From positions 44,603,001-44,667,000 of the forward strand of contig NC_073630.1 in NCBI RefSeq assembly GCF_029407905.1: 64,000 nt of DNA, given 5' to 3'. Below the pieces are notes generated by a model. The model was not told the origin of the DNA. It saw nothing but the letters and a program-made list of their open reading frames with translations, and made no database searches. The position numbers and the translations under genes are program-made. The stretch's first letter is position 1. Each line of letters begins with the position of its first letter. Below are positions 11,772 to 23,063 of this stretch, in pieces. The DNA comes from Bubalus kerabau. Its lineage: Eukaryota; Chordata; Mammalia; Artiodactyla; Bovidae.

Positions 11772-13139
11772 CTTATATTAAGTATGTAGAATAGATGAAA
11801 ATTTTGTAAGACAAGATACATTTGAAAATGAAAACTATGATTTTTTTCTTTTAGTTTTTCAAGATTTTCTTTGTACACTTTGATTTTTATTTGCCATAAA
11901 ATCAATTTCAGTTGATGTTAGGTAATTTGATGCTATCAGGTCAAAGTCTGATGAAACCAAACAGTTTTAGAGTTACTTCGGGCTGAACCAGCCTGTCCTA
12001 CAATTCATCTTTCAGGAAAAACAATCTGGGCAAATATCTCATTATTCTACTCAATATCTCCAGATATTGTAGCAGCAACTTATGCATAATAGGGAAGTAA
12101 TTGGGCAAAAGATGAATAATAATTTTGATTATAATTAAAGCAGCAAGAGAGAGGAAATAAAATGCAGTCATATTAGATAAACAACTGGAAATAATAGTCA
12201 TCTTTACCCTGTGGTGAAATAGCACACTAACCCAGCATCATGCTTTTTCCTCATTAACTTTGGAAGTGCTCCTTCTACCGTATTCACTTCCCAGGTGCAT
12301 TGCAGGGGATCTGTATGCACTCTGACTGACTCAAGATTTCATACAATCCTCGTTTCTGAAATGTCTTCTGATCATTGAATCGTAAGGTTAGCCATCTTCA
12401 AGTTGTCATCATTCTGATCTTTTAAGGGCCTGGGATTCTTGAACAAAGCTATTATTTCCCTCAGTACTTTTCCATCTTCTTGTTCATGGTATTATTTACA
12501 GTCAGCTTTGGAAAAATAGCACCAATCATCATAACAGCTTTGCATACTTACATTGCACCTGTTTCTGCACTATAAATGATTATTTATAATTTAGATTTAT
12601 AGAAAATATTCATGGTAACCAGATCTCTGGGCACATATGTGCCTACTGAGTGCTTCTATTTCCCAGATAGAACAACACATTTATAACAAAAAGCTCTTTT
12701 TAACTTTAAGCCAACAAATATTAAGGCTCTTTTATATTGGCTGTAAAGATGACACTCCCAACTTTGGCCTTAATGAAGCATAACCAAGCCCATTAAAATC
12801 CTATTTCCAAAGTGCCTTTTGAAAAAGTTCCTTACTTTCTCACTATCCCCAGATTCAACAGATGTCTTTTTGGATGTACGTAATGTTTTTGTTTGTTTAT
12901 TTTAGAATCTAATTTCATCACGTAGCTTCTGTGGTATAATCGAAGCAAGCTGGATAAATTACCTCCTAACTGGTTCATCATAAAAGAAGCCCCAACTGGT
13001 CTCAAAATATTTTTGATATTTGGAGTCTTTCATAAAGAAAGAAAGAAGAATCAAACAGAAGTATGATAAGAATTTTCTAAGCTAATTTGTAAGTGAGCCA
13101 ATTGTGGCATAACTGAACAAGGATCTCACATATTGATTC
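11772..13139. other. No recognised gene or repeat
   Basis: AT-rich. 12720-13110 has lower repeat character and could be old single-copy DNA. No exon or RNA gene recognised. Confidence 0.4.
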
Positions 13140-13288
13140 TACACAGAACTCCAACATTTCAACAGAACATGAGCTTATAGAGGGCAGAGATCAAGAGGCC
13201 TCGTGGCTCCTGATGTGCTAAGCTCTTAGCATTATGCTTGGCATAGAGTAGGTATTAAGTAATTGTTTGTTGAATATAACTTAATCTT
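13140..13288 (+). repeat. L2 LINE 3' end
   Basis: 'gagggcagagatcaagagg', 'gcttggcatagagtaggtat' and 'aattgtttgttgaat' give the sense L2 terminus. The SINE at 13298 follows directly. Confidence 0.6.
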
Positions 13289-13297
13289 AGCATTTCT

Positions 13298-13422
13298 GTG
13301 CGTGTGAAGTTGCTCAGTCGTGTCCGACTCTTTGCGACCCCGTGGACTGTAGCCCGCCAGGCTCCTCTGTCCATGGGATTCTCCAGGCAAGAATACTGGA
13401 GTGGTTTGCCATTTCCTTCTCC
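13298..13422 (-). mobile_element. BOV-A-type SINE, head missing
   Basis: Antisense BovB-derived body only: 'gttgctcagtcgtgtccg', 'ccgccaggctcctctgtcc', 'gtttgccatttccttctcc'. The tRNA head is absent. Nine bases, agcatttct, at 13289-13297 and 13423-13431 probably form the TSD, so it inserted already truncated. Confidence 0.92.
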
Positions 13423-13424
13423 AG

Positions 13425-13839
13425 CATTTCTAGGGAGAAAACAATGGTCTGAAGTTCAGGGTGAAGACTCATCACTGGACTCTCCAAATACACAGGTGTT
13501 TTGCACGTTTGGCATTCCTTATCATAGAACAGAACCTGGAGAACCAGATTAGGGTTTTAAAGTAGGGGTTTGGTTATCACACAGAAAGTAGACTAAATCA
13601 TGTCCACCTTCCATATTGGAAATGAAGTAGTCCTTGAAAGTACATTTGGCCTGTGTCCCTCAAGATCTACTTGGTGATTGAAAAGTAACCAGTTTGTTAT
13701 ATAGTGTGATGTTAACAGGCAATGGCAGCTTAATGTGTTGGCTTTTCTAGGTAACACATTTACCTTAGAACAGACTCCTTTAATCTAAAGGCATGACTCA
13801 TTCTACTCCTGGGAATTACAGCAACTTGGGGGTAGAATC
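13425..13839. other. No recognised feature
   Basis: No repeat or gene recognised between the SINE and the next L2. Confidence 0.4.
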
Positions 13840-14131
13840 TCATGGTCCAGGGCAATGTCTTGACTTCTCATTTTTCTTCAAACTTCATCATGTCTAATCT
13901 CTCAAGTTCTGTTCATGTTGCTTCCACACTTTTTATGGATTGGGTCTCACATCTTCTCTCTCTCTCTCCTGGACTGTTGAATTGGCCTTTCTTTTGCCCT
14001 TCCTGCCCCAGTCATCTCCATAAACCCAGCATTCACATTCTAGCCAAGGTGATTTTTTTAAATACAAATATACTTCTACCCCTGAATCATAGGAAAGCAA
14101 TGGCTGCAACAATCAATGTCTGCAGGTTCCT
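13840..14131 (+). repeat. L2 LINE, 5' piece
   Basis: Sense L2 with 'ctctcctggactgttgaattgg' and 'tagccaaggtgatttttttaaa'. Interrupted at 14131 by an old L1 and resumes near 14938. Confidence 0.55.
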
Positions 14132-14530
14132 CAAAAAATAGTGTTCGAAACTTCATGTCCTTCATTAGGGAAATGCAAATCAAAACAACGAGACACCACT
14201 TCATACTCACTAGATCAGTTATTAGTTTAAAAAATGGAAAGTAACAAGTGTTGGTGAGGATGTGGAAAAAAATCCTACTTATGCATTGCTGGTAGGAATG
14301 TAAAACAGGGTTGCTCCTGTGGAAAACCATTGGTGATTCTTCAAAAAGTTGAACAGAATTACCATATAATCCAGCAAGTCTACTTTTAGATATGTACCCC
14401 AAAGAACTCAAAGAAGATACTGAACAGATATTTGTAGATCAATTTCCCCAGTTGTGTGATTTACATGATAGCGAAATTGTGGAAACAATTCAAATGTCCA
14501 TCAATAGATGAATGGATAAACAAAATGTAG

Positions 14531-14569
<39 letters not shown>

Positions 14570-14937
14570 GGAATGTTATTGAGATTTTCGAAGAAATGAA
14601 ATTCTGAAAACATTATGCTAAGTGAAATGTAACACATACAAATGTTTGATTCCACTTATTTGAAGTACCTGGAATAGGCAAATTGATGGATATAGAAAGT
14701 AAAATAGTAGTTATCAGTGACTATGGGGAGGTACTATTGAGAACCATTGTTTAGCGGATATAAAGTTTCAGTTTGAGATGCTAAATACGTTCTGGAGCTG
14801 GACGGTGATGATGCTGGATCACTGATGGATGTATATCATACATTTAATGCCACTGAATTTTAGAATTAAAATGCTGAAAATGGTAAGTTTAATGTTACAT
14901 ATTTTATCAGAATAAAAATAAAATTAATTGAACGAAA
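14132..14937 (+). mobile_element. Old L1 (L1M-type) 3' fragment nested in L2
   Basis: The ORF2 3' end is recognisable ('gggaaatgcaaatcaaaac', 'ggtgaggatgtggaaaaa', 'aaatgtccatcaatagatg', 'aatggataaac'), followed by 3' UTR ('gttctggagctggacggtg'). No frame remains open. gttcct occurs at 14126-14131 and 14938-14943 and may be the TSD remnant. Confidence 0.75.
14534..14567. repeat. (AT)n microsatellite inside the old L1
   Basis: About 17 uninterrupted AT dinucleotides, at the point where the L1 reads 'tatacaatgga' in related copies. The expansion happened after insertion. Likely length-variable. Confidence 0.9.
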
Positions 14938-15280
14938 GTTCCTGCTTCACCCTTGGTCTTCAGCAGCTCTACAGTCACTAAAACAATCTTCCTTCACACC
15001 ACACACCCTGTTTGTGTTAACCTGACACTTGATCAACTCTCCATGACTCCTTCCCTGCTCTCTCACAAGTTAGATGTGGGGCTCAGCTTCCTTGGCTTGG
15101 GTAACCTGCAATGCTCTACACATCCTTTATCCCAAGCACAGTACACTGGAATGGTCTGTTCTTGACTGACACAAAGATAAAGAGCTTCTTATTGGAAAGA
15201 ACTGAGTCTTTTAGATTCTGAGTGTTTTGAGTAAAACATCTGACATGAAGTTGGTTCTCAATAAATACTAAGAGAACAAG
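14938..15280 (+). repeat. L2 LINE, 3' piece
   Basis: Continues the L2 from 14131 and reaches its 3' end at 'agttggttctcaataaatac' (15250-15269). Middle is poorly conserved. Confidence 0.5.
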
Positions 15281-15998
15281 CTTGGGAGAAAGCAGCTAGT
15301 TTTCAAAAATATAAAATGTCAAGATTAAAAGAAATCTTAAAACTTATTTAGTCTAAAGTCCTTAAGAAAATAATTAAATGTTAATGACACAGTAGCTAAA
15401 ATGTTGCCTTCCAGAGGTCTAATTTTCACTTGAAATTCAATAGCATTTTTTCATTTTATCATTGATTTTATCATTTAATAACTCATATCTAAATTATATA
15501 TTCATCATGTCTATGTTTTCCAAACTTTAATGAGCCTTACAACATCTTCATAGGGTTTTCTCTTCCCATGGACTAGTTGTCCTACTGTCTAATTAAGTTC
15601 GTGTTTAGCTTAAGCAATATTGTCAACTACATAGCAGTTTTATGTGTAGTTTCTTTTTTTCTACTATGTTAAATAGGTAATTAACTATAAACTAAAAAAA
15701 TCACCCACAGGCCACCTAAAGTCATCTTGCTACATTCTATGTGCACCCAGCCTATAAACATTCAACCTGTACAAGTATCTTAAAAATAAACTCAAACCCA
15801 TTTTTCATATTATTTAGCCCCCAGGCAAATTCAACTTCATTTGATACTACTTAAAAAAATTTGATAGTGCAGAATGACAAAGCCATATAGATTGTGGAGG
15901 GGAAAGTCAGAGGTTAACATTTAAAATATTTTCAAGATAATTTTGATTGTTTTGACTATATAGTCAGTGGTACTTTTGCACTGACTTTAGCATCACCT
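15281..15998. other. No recognised feature
   Basis: Strongly AT-rich, no repeat family, gene or RNA recognised. Confidence 0.45.
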
Positions 15999-16010
15999 AG
16001 CATAAAATGA

Positions 16011-16284
16011 ACAGAGAAGGCAATGGCACCCCACTCCAGTACTCTTGCCTGGAAAATCCCATGGATGGAGGAGCCTGGTGGGCTGCAGTCCATGGGGTCG
16101 CTAAGAGTCGGACATGACTGAATGACTTCACTTTCACTTTTCACTTTCATGCATTGGAGAAGGAAATGGCAACCCACTCCAGTGTTCTTGCCTGGAGAAT
16201 CCCAGGGATGGGGGAGCCTGATGGGCTGCCGTCTATGGGGTTGCACATAGTTGTATGTGACTGAAGCGACTTAGCAGCAGCAGC
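16011..16284 (+). mobile_element. BOV-A2 dimeric SINE
   Basis: Two BOV-A monomers are joined by 'cttcactttcacttttcact'. Each monomer starts 'ggagaaggaaatggcaacc'-like and the second ends in a (gca)n tail. Perfect 12-bp TSD agcataaaatga at 15999-16010 and 16285-16296. One of the younger-looking copies. Confidence 0.97.
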
Positions 16285-16416
16285 AGCATAAAATGAAAAT
16301 CCACAGGAATTTAAACCTGGAATTAGATCAGCTGATCAAGAAAATTTGATTATTTTTTCTTTGATGCATGTCAGAAATAGCACATTTATAGTAATACAAT
16401 AACTAAAATTCTAAAG

Positions 16417-16626
16417 TGTGTTAGTTGCTCAGTCGTGTCTGACTCTTTGTGACCCCCATGGACTATAGCCCACCAGGCTCCTCTGTCCATAGCATTTTCC
16501 AGGCCAGAATACTGAAGTGGGTTGCCATTTCCTTCTCCAGGGGATCTTCCCAACTCAGGCATCAAATCCAGGTCTCCTGCACTGCAGGCAGACTCTTTAC
16601 CGTTTGAGCCGCCAGGGAAGCTGGGC
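16417..16626 (-). mobile_element. Bov-tA SINE
   Basis: Full-length antisense copy from 'tgttagttgctcagtcgtg' to the head 'gagccgccagggaagctggg'. Perfect 12-bp TSD aaaattctaaag at 16405-16416 and 16627-16638. It faces the BOV-A2 132 bp upstream. Confidence 0.97.
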
Positions 16627-16638
16627 AAAATTCTAAAG

Positions 16639-17048
16639 GTATTTTTCTAACCCCTGCTAAAACTGTCACAAAATAGCTCTAGAGCTTTTTCCCTCAAAAA
16701 ACATCACAAATTATGGGGTCTAATGACTCTAAATTATGGGGTTTAAGTGACTAAAGGATCTAATGGTCATTTAATATGTCTTATCCTGTTATTCCATAAT
16801 TTTCTTATTTCATATATACCCCCAAAAAGTAAATAAGAAAATTAATACCTCAAGAAAGAAAACATCAAGACAATGATGAAGACATTAACCATCAGTCATT
16901 AAAAAACATTCAAAGACCTAAAGGAAATCATGATCATAGAAGTAATGGGAGCTGTAATGACAATGTCTCATCAAAGAGAGTGTATCAATAAGGATATAGG
17001 AATTATTTTTAAAAAGAACCAAATGGAAATGCTTAAATTAAGTAACAT
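16639..17048. other. No recognised feature
   Basis: Contains an imperfect local duplication near 16708-16760 ('attatggggt(c/t)taa' twice). 16800-17045 is A-rich and may be old L1, but I cannot place it. Confidence 0.35.
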
Positions 17049-17064
17049 AACCAAAATAAGTGAA

Positions 17065-17249
17065 AATGAAAGTTGCTCAGTCATATCTGACTCTTTTGTG
17101 ACCCCATAGTCCATGGAATTCTCCAGGCCAAGGATACTGGAGTGGGTAGCCTTTCCCTTCTCCAAGGGATCTTCCCAACCCAGGGATTGAACCCAGGTCT
17201 CCCATATGGCAGGAAGATTCTTTACCAACTGAGCTATCAGGGAAGCCCC
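17065..17249 (-). mobile_element. Bov-tA SINE at the 5' edge of a BovB fragment
   Basis: Antisense Bov-tA from 'gaaagttgctcagtcatatc' to the head 'gagctatcagggaagcccc'. agtgaa flanks it at 17059-17064 and 17250-17255, which would be a short TSD within the first bases of the BovB insert. See the BovB entry that follows. Confidence 0.93.
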
Positions 17250-17974
17250 AGTGAAGAAGAACTAAAAAGCCTCTTGATGAAAGTAAAATAGGAAAGTGAA
17301 AAAGTTGGCTTAAAACTCAACATCTTGTCCCATCACTTCATGGCAAATAGGTGGGGAAACAATGGAAACAGTGAGAGACTTTACTTTTGGGGGCTCCAAA
17401 GTCATTGCAGATGGTGACTGCAGCCATGAAGTTAAAAGACGCTTGCTCCTTGGAAGAAAAGTTATGACCGATCTAGACAGCCTATTAAAAATCAGAGACA
17501 TTACTTTGCCATCAAAGGTCTGTCTTGCCAAAGCTATGGTTTTTCCAGTAGTCATGTGTGGATGTGAGAATTGGACTGTAAAGAAAATTGAGGGCCGAAT
17601 AATTGATGCTTTTGAACTGTGTTGTTGGAGAAGATTCTTGAGAGCCCCTTGGACAGCAAGGAGATCCAAACAGTCCATCCTAAAGGAAATCAGGCCTGAA
17701 TATTCATTGGAAAGACTGATGCTGAAGCTGAAGCTCCAATACTTTGGCTACCTGATGCAAAGAAGTGACTCATTTGAAAATACCATGATTCTGGGAAAGA
17801 TTGAAGGTGGGAGGAGAAGGGTACAACAGAGGATGATATGGTTCGATGGCATCACTGACTCAATGGACATGAGTTTGAGTAAGCTCCAGGAGTTGGTGAT
17901 GGACAGGGAAGCCTGGCGTGCTGCAGTTCATGGGGTCACAGAGTTGGACATGACTGAGTAACTGAACTGAATTG
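17250..17974 (+). mobile_element. BovB LINE 3' fragment
   Basis: 5'-truncated BovB (RTE clade) running from the region after the reverse transcriptase catalytic centre to the 3' tail 'actgagtaactgaactga'. Eleven bases, aaccaaaataa, occur at 17049-17059 and 17975-17985 and enclose both this fragment and the SINE before it. Confidence 0.93.
17362..17961 (+). pseudogene. BovB ORF2 C-terminal remnant (reverse transcriptase thumb/C-terminal region)
   Basis: About 199 codons stay open from the first in-frame ATG. Recognisable stretches are 'DGDCSHEVKRRLLLGRK', 'LPSKVCLAKAMVFPVV', 'PWTARRSKQSILKEI' and 'DREAWRAAVHGV'. The same order is present in the BovB copies at 33.4, 39.6 and 41.5 kb. The catalytic RT motifs lie upstream and are missing, so this cannot be an active enzyme. 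The open frame is a leftover of the parent ORF with many substitutions (for example CCW where the other copies read WCW), not a host gene. Confidence 0.9.
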
Positions 17975-17999
17975 AACCAAAATAAAATGTTCATTATTA

Positions 18000-18435
18000 G
18001 ACAGTGAAATGATTGGGAGAAAATTTTTGTAGATCACATATCTGATAAGGGACTTGTTCTAGAATAGGTAAATAATTTCTAAAACTCAATAATCAAAAGA
18101 AACAAATTCAATTTAAAAATGAGGAACAGATCTGAATAGACATTTATTCCAAGAAGATATACAAATGATCAATAAGCACATGAAAAGATACTGCACATCT
18201 TTAAGTCACTAGGGAAATGAAAATCAAAATTACAATAAGATACAGTTTCACACCCATTAGTAAGGCTATAATCAAAAAGACAGATAAGAATAAGTTCTAG
18301 TGAGGTGTCTAAAAACTGGAATCTTCATACACTGATGGTAGAAGGTAAATTGTGTAGCCTCCTTAGAATGCAGTCTGATATTTCCTTAGTTAAACACAAA
18401 GTTACCTCATGATTTAACAAGTAACTATAATTTTA
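18000..18435 (+). mobile_element. Old L1 (L1M-type) ORF2 3' fragment
   Basis: 'ctcaataatcaaaagaaaca', 'gaatagacatttattccaag', 'tacaaatgatcaataagcac' and 'actagggaaatgaaaatcaa' follow the L1 ORF2 C-terminal order. No frame is open and no 3' UTR is present. Confidence 0.7.
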
Positions 18436-19261
18436 TATCATGGTTTCTGTTGTTCACTTTTAATTAATTCATTTTACAGATAAAATTTAATTTATTATAC
18501 TAATAAAATCACATCTACATTTTTTCAATTTCATATGGTTTGAAATTAAGTAAGTTAATGCTTTTTCCCTGTAACATTATTACCTGGTGTAATGAGTCTT
18601 TAAATACCAATTGGTATAATTCATCAACAGAGTCCTCTCTTTAACAGATTCTCTGGTTCAAGATGGTTATGTGACTGACTCATGTGACTGACATGAAAGT
18701 TCAGCATAATTATGAGTTTTCTTCTGAACTGTAAGTGAAAACACTGAGTTATATTCAGTACCATGTTTTGTTAAGTCATTTTATTCTTGGAAAACTGGCA
18801 AGCCTTGAATAGAATGTATAGTTATTCTCTGACAACTAAAAGTCTGATTAAACCTATCAGATAATAGAGTTTACAGTAGGATTTTCAAAGCTTGAATTTC
18901 ATCTGAATATATTTCCAAAGAAATACCTATGTGTTGATACCTTTTCTAAAGTCTTCACTAAATACCAGACAATAAATCGATTATTATCTGTACTAATTGG
19001 CTATACTTAGACTGAGTAGAAAGGTTTCCTTAATGATTCCTTTAAAATTTCATCCTTACTGCTGGCATTTAGTGAATGTCAGAATACTTAATTCAGGAAT
19101 GAACTTTCTGTTTTTTGTTTTTTTTTTTTCAGTAAGATTCTATTGTTACTGACTTTATCTTGATAAAAATAATTACCTCATATCTTAGAAAATACATTTC
19201 TGGATCCCATAAATGTGTTACTTTCTTAAAGTGACAAATTCCTCATGGGACTTTTTTACGT
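18436..19261. other. No recognised feature
   Basis: AT-rich, ending in two poly-T tracts (19118-19130 and 19264-19279). No gene or repeat family recognised. Confidence 0.45.
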
Positions 19262-19296
19262 TGTTTTTTTTTTTTTTTTCCCAAAATTTTAAGAAG

Positions 19297-22095
19297 GGGG
19301 GCAGTCCTAAGATGGCAGAGGAATAGGATGAGGAGACCACTTTCTCCCCAACAAATTCACTGAAAGATCATTTGAACGTTGAGAAAATTTCACAAAACAA
19401 CTTCTGAATGCTAGCAGAGGGCACTAGGCACCCAGAAACTCAGCCCATTCTCTTCGAAAGGAGGTAGGAAAAAATATAAAAGATAAAAACAGAGAAAGAG
19501 TTAGGAATGAAGACCCATCCCGGGAAGGGAGTCATGAAGGAGGAGAAGTTTCCAAACACCAGGAAACCCTCTCACTGGTGGGTCTGTGAATCTCAGAGGG
19601 CAACATAACCAGGAGGGGGAAAAAAAAACAAACAACAACTCTCAGATTACGTGCCTAACTGCAACTCCCAGTGGAGAAGTAGCCCAGACACTCTTGCCAC
19701 CACCAGCAAGTGGGGGCTGAACAGGGAGGCTTGGGCTACATGCTTAGGGTAAGGACCAGGCCTGAATGCCCTGAGGACAATCTGAGAGACCTAACATGAG
19801 ATAACAACCCAAACTGTGGGATAGCTACAGAGAGAAAAAAAAGAGAGGGAGGGAGAACTTTCCCATGAAAAGCTTTAAGGCACAGCCTGGCCACTCACAG
19901 AACAAAGGATTGAGCTAATACCAGCTGCGGAACCCCCACCCCCCACCCATCCCCTACCCCCAGCTGGGGGAAGAGAGACAGGCAGGCAACAGCCAGAGCT
20001 GCAAGGCAAGGGGCAATCTCGGCCCCAGAGATGGCATCCTTCACCAAACTGTGCGCAGGCTCTCAGTTGCTAACCAAGTCTTCTTGGGATCCTGGATGGT
20101 TGACATCCACCACAGGATCACAGTCAGAGATCAGCTCTCCAGAGGAGACACATGGCACACCTGAGAGGGCACTCTCATGGCTCACCCAGGAAACTGAGTA
20201 GCTGGGACCAGGGTGGTGATAAGACGCACCACCCACCTGGGAGAGTGCACTCACCAAGCACCTGGTCACCTAAGCTGCTCGGACCTGGGAAAGGCACAAA
20301 ACGCAGGCCCAACTGACCCTGTGCCTTTGTGGAATACCTGAGAACCTGAACCTGAGTGGCTTAGACCTGGGAAGTACATGCAACCCAGGGCCTGCTTTAG
20401 GCAGTTTCCTTGCAGAGCAACCTGGAACCTGAGCAGTGTAGACCAGGAAAGCACACATGCTGTGAGTGGGGACAAACCCAGTGTGGCCCAGACACTGCAA
20501 GCACTCCCCACACACACCAGTGATATCTGTTTGCAGTGTTCCTCCCTCCCCACAGCACAATTGAACAAGTGAGCCTAAATAAATGACCACCTTCACCTCC
20601 TTGTGTCAGGGCGGAAGTTAGACACTGAAGAGACTTGCAAACAGAGGAAGCCAAAATAAACAAAGAAGAGGTAACCACTTTGGAAGTGACAGGTACAAGA
20701 GATTAAAATCCTATAGTTAGCACTGGCTACATTGGGAGGGACCTGTAGACCTTGAGAAGAAGTATAAGCTGGAACAAGGAACTATCTGAAACTGAATTTG
20801 ACCCCACACTGCCCTCAACAGCTCCAGAGAAACTCTTAGATATATTTTACTACTATCATTTTTTAATTTTTTTACTTTTTAAATAATTTTAAGGTCTTCA
20901 TTACTCCTTTAATTTTCATTTTTAAAACCTACTATTACCTTGTTAAAAAAAAAGACCGTATTTTTAAAGCAAATTTCATATTTTTTAAATAACTTTTGCG
21001 ATTTTGTTTTGTTTTTTAATATTATATTTTTGAAAGTCTAACCTCTACTCTAGATTTTTAATCTTCGATTTTGGTATTTGTTATCAATTTTGTACCTTTA
21101 AGAATCGAATCTTTAGTATTCATTTTTACTTACGAGTGTGATTACTGACTTGATTGCTTTCTCCCCTTTTGACTCTCCTTTTTCTCCCCCAGGTCACCTC
21201 TATCTCCTCCCTCCCCCTCTCTTCTCTACCCAACTCTGTGAATCTCTTTGGGTGATCTGAGCTGTGGAGAACACTTAGGGAACTGATTACTGGCTAGATC
21301 TGTCTCTCTTCTTTTGACTCCCCCTCATCTCCTCCTGGTCACCTCTATCTCCTTCCTCCCTCTTCTATTCTCTATGTAACTCCATGAACCTCTCTAAGTG
21401 TTCCAGAGTGTGGAGAGCACATAGGGAATTGATTACTGGCTAGATTGCTCTCCCCGCTTTTGATTACCCCTCTTCTCCTCCTGGTCACCTCTATCTCTCT
21501 CCTCCCTCTTCTCTTCTCTGTGTAACTCTGTGAACATCTCTGGGTGTCTCTAACTGTGGAGAATCTTTTCACCATTAACCTTGATGTTTTATCATCAGTG
21601 CTGTATGGATGGAGAAGTCTTGAGGCTACTGTAAGACTAAGACTGAAAGCCAGAGGCAGGAGGCTTAAATCCAAAACTTGAGAACACCAGAAAACTCCTG
21701 ACTCCAGGGAACATTAAACAACAAGAGCTCATCCAAAAGCCTCCATACCTACACTGAAGCCAGGCTCCACCCAAGAGCCAACAAGTTTCAGAGAAAGACA
21801 CACCAAGCTAATTCTCCAACAATGCAGGAACAAAACACTGAGTATTAAAATACAGGTGGCCAAACATCACACCAAACCCACAGACACCTCAAAACTCACT
21901 ACTGGACACTTCATTGCACTCCAGAGAGAAGAGATCCAGCTCCACCCACCAGAACACTGATGCAAGCTTCCCTACCAGGAAACCTTGACAAGCCATTCGT
22001 CCAACCCCACCCACAGGGAGGAACCTCCATAATAAGAGGAACCACAAACTTCCAGCATACAGAAAGGCCACCCCAAACACACCAATCTAAACAAG
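19297..22095 (+). promoter_or_regulatory. L1 5' UTR / internal promoter region
   Basis: Everything between the L1 start and ORF1. The first ~1.5 kb is relatively GC-rich; 20830-21130 is AT-rich; 21140-21566 is a CT-rich tandem array; 21570-22095 leads into ORF1. In L1 elements this region carries the RNA polymerase II promoter. Minus-strand open frames around 20063-20678 have no recognisable product. Confidence 0.75.
21140..21566 (+). repeat. Three tandem ~145-bp units in the L1 5' UTR
   Basis: Units start with 'gattactg(a/g)ct' at 21140, 21285 and 21431. Each continues through a pyrimidine block ('ggtcacctctatctcc'), 'aactctgtgaa(t/c)ctctctgggtg' and 'tgtggagaacactta', with the third slightly short. 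Unit lengths are 145, 146 and ~136 bp. Confidence 0.9.
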
Positions 22096-23012
22096 ATGAA
22101 AAGGCAGAGAAATATTCAGCAGGTAAAGGAACATGATAAATGTCCACCAAACCAAAGAGGAGGAGATAGGGAGTCTACCTGAAAAAGAATTCAGAATAAT
22201 GATAGTAAAAATGATCCAAAATCTTGAAACAAAATGGAGTTACAGATAAATAGTCTGGAGACAGGATTGAGAAGTAGCAAGAAAAGTTTAACAAGGACCT
22301 AGAAGAAATAAAAAAGAGTCAATCAATAATGAATAATGCAATAACTGAGATCAAAAGCACTCTGGAGGCAACTAACAGTAATGGAGGCAGAAGATAGGAT
22401 AAGTGCGGTGGAAGATAGAATGGTGGAAATAAATGAAGCAGAGAGGAAAAAAGAAAAAAAAGAATTAAAAGAAATGAAGACAACCTCAGGGACCTCTGGG
22501 ACAATGTTAAACTACCCAATATTCAAATCATGGGAGTCCCAGAAGAAGAAGACAAAAATAAAGGCCGTGAGAAAATACTTGAGGAGATAATAGTTGAAAA
22601 CTTCCCTAAAATGGGGAAGGAAATAGCCACCCAAGTCCAAGAAACCCGGAAATCCCCAAACAGGATAAACCCAAGGCAAAACATCCCAAGACACATATTA
22701 ATCAAATTAACGAAGCTCAAACACAAAGAACAAGTATTAAAAGTGGCAAGGGAAAAACAACAAATAACACACAAGGGGATTCCCCTAAGGATACCAGCTG
22801 ATCTTTAAATAGAAACTCTTTAGGCCAGAAGGGAATGGCAGGCCATACTTAAAGTGATGAAAGAGAAAAGTCTACAACCCAGATTACTGTACCCAGCAAG
22901 GATCTCATTCAAATATGAAGGAGAAATCAAAAGCTTTACAGACAAGCAAAAGCTGAGAGAATTCAGCACCACCAAACCAGCTCTCCAACAAATGCTAAAG
23001 GATCTTCTATAG
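22096..23012 (+). pseudogene. L1 ORF1 (RNA-binding chaperone) remnant
   Basis: The start ATG at 22096 opens 'MKRQRN', but the frame soon hits a stop near 22180. Further stops and frame changes follow. The coiled-coil part is visible around 22380-22470 (acidic/basic heptad-like 'MEAEDRISAVEDRMVEINEA'). The RRM/C-terminal part is open at 22530-22808 ('MGVPEEEDKNKGREKILEEI', 'KLKHKEQVLKVAREKQ', 'KGIPLRIPADL'), followed by a stop where the protein normally continues. The last stretch, 22812-23012, reads 'ARREWQAILKVMKEKSLQPR' and ends 'LQQMLKDLL' then TAG. The intact family protein makes a trimeric RNA-binding particle with ORF2; this one cannot. Confidence 0.9.
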
Positions 23013-23063
23013 ATAGGAAACACAGAAAAGGTTTATAAACTCGAACCCAAAACAACAAAATAA

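Noticed and set aside
16011..17249. Recurring ~200-bp similar blocks as a CRISPR-like or satellite array
   Set aside because: Blocks are in both orientations, irregularly spaced, each with its own TSD, so they are independent SINE insertions.
17362..17961. 199-codon open frame as a host gene
   Set aside because: It aligns in order with three other fragments in the window that end in the BovB tail. It is a BovB ORF2 remnant.
19262..19296. Poly-T tract as the tail of a separate minus-strand insertion
   Set aside because: No repeat body follows it. It is target-site sequence next to the L1 TSD.
20063..20678. Overlapping minus-strand frames (up to 108 codons) in the L1 5' UTR, as a possible antisense ORF0-like gene
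   Set aside because: Three frames overlap the same GC-rich interval with no motif, and primate ORF0 is not known to be shared with ruminant L1.
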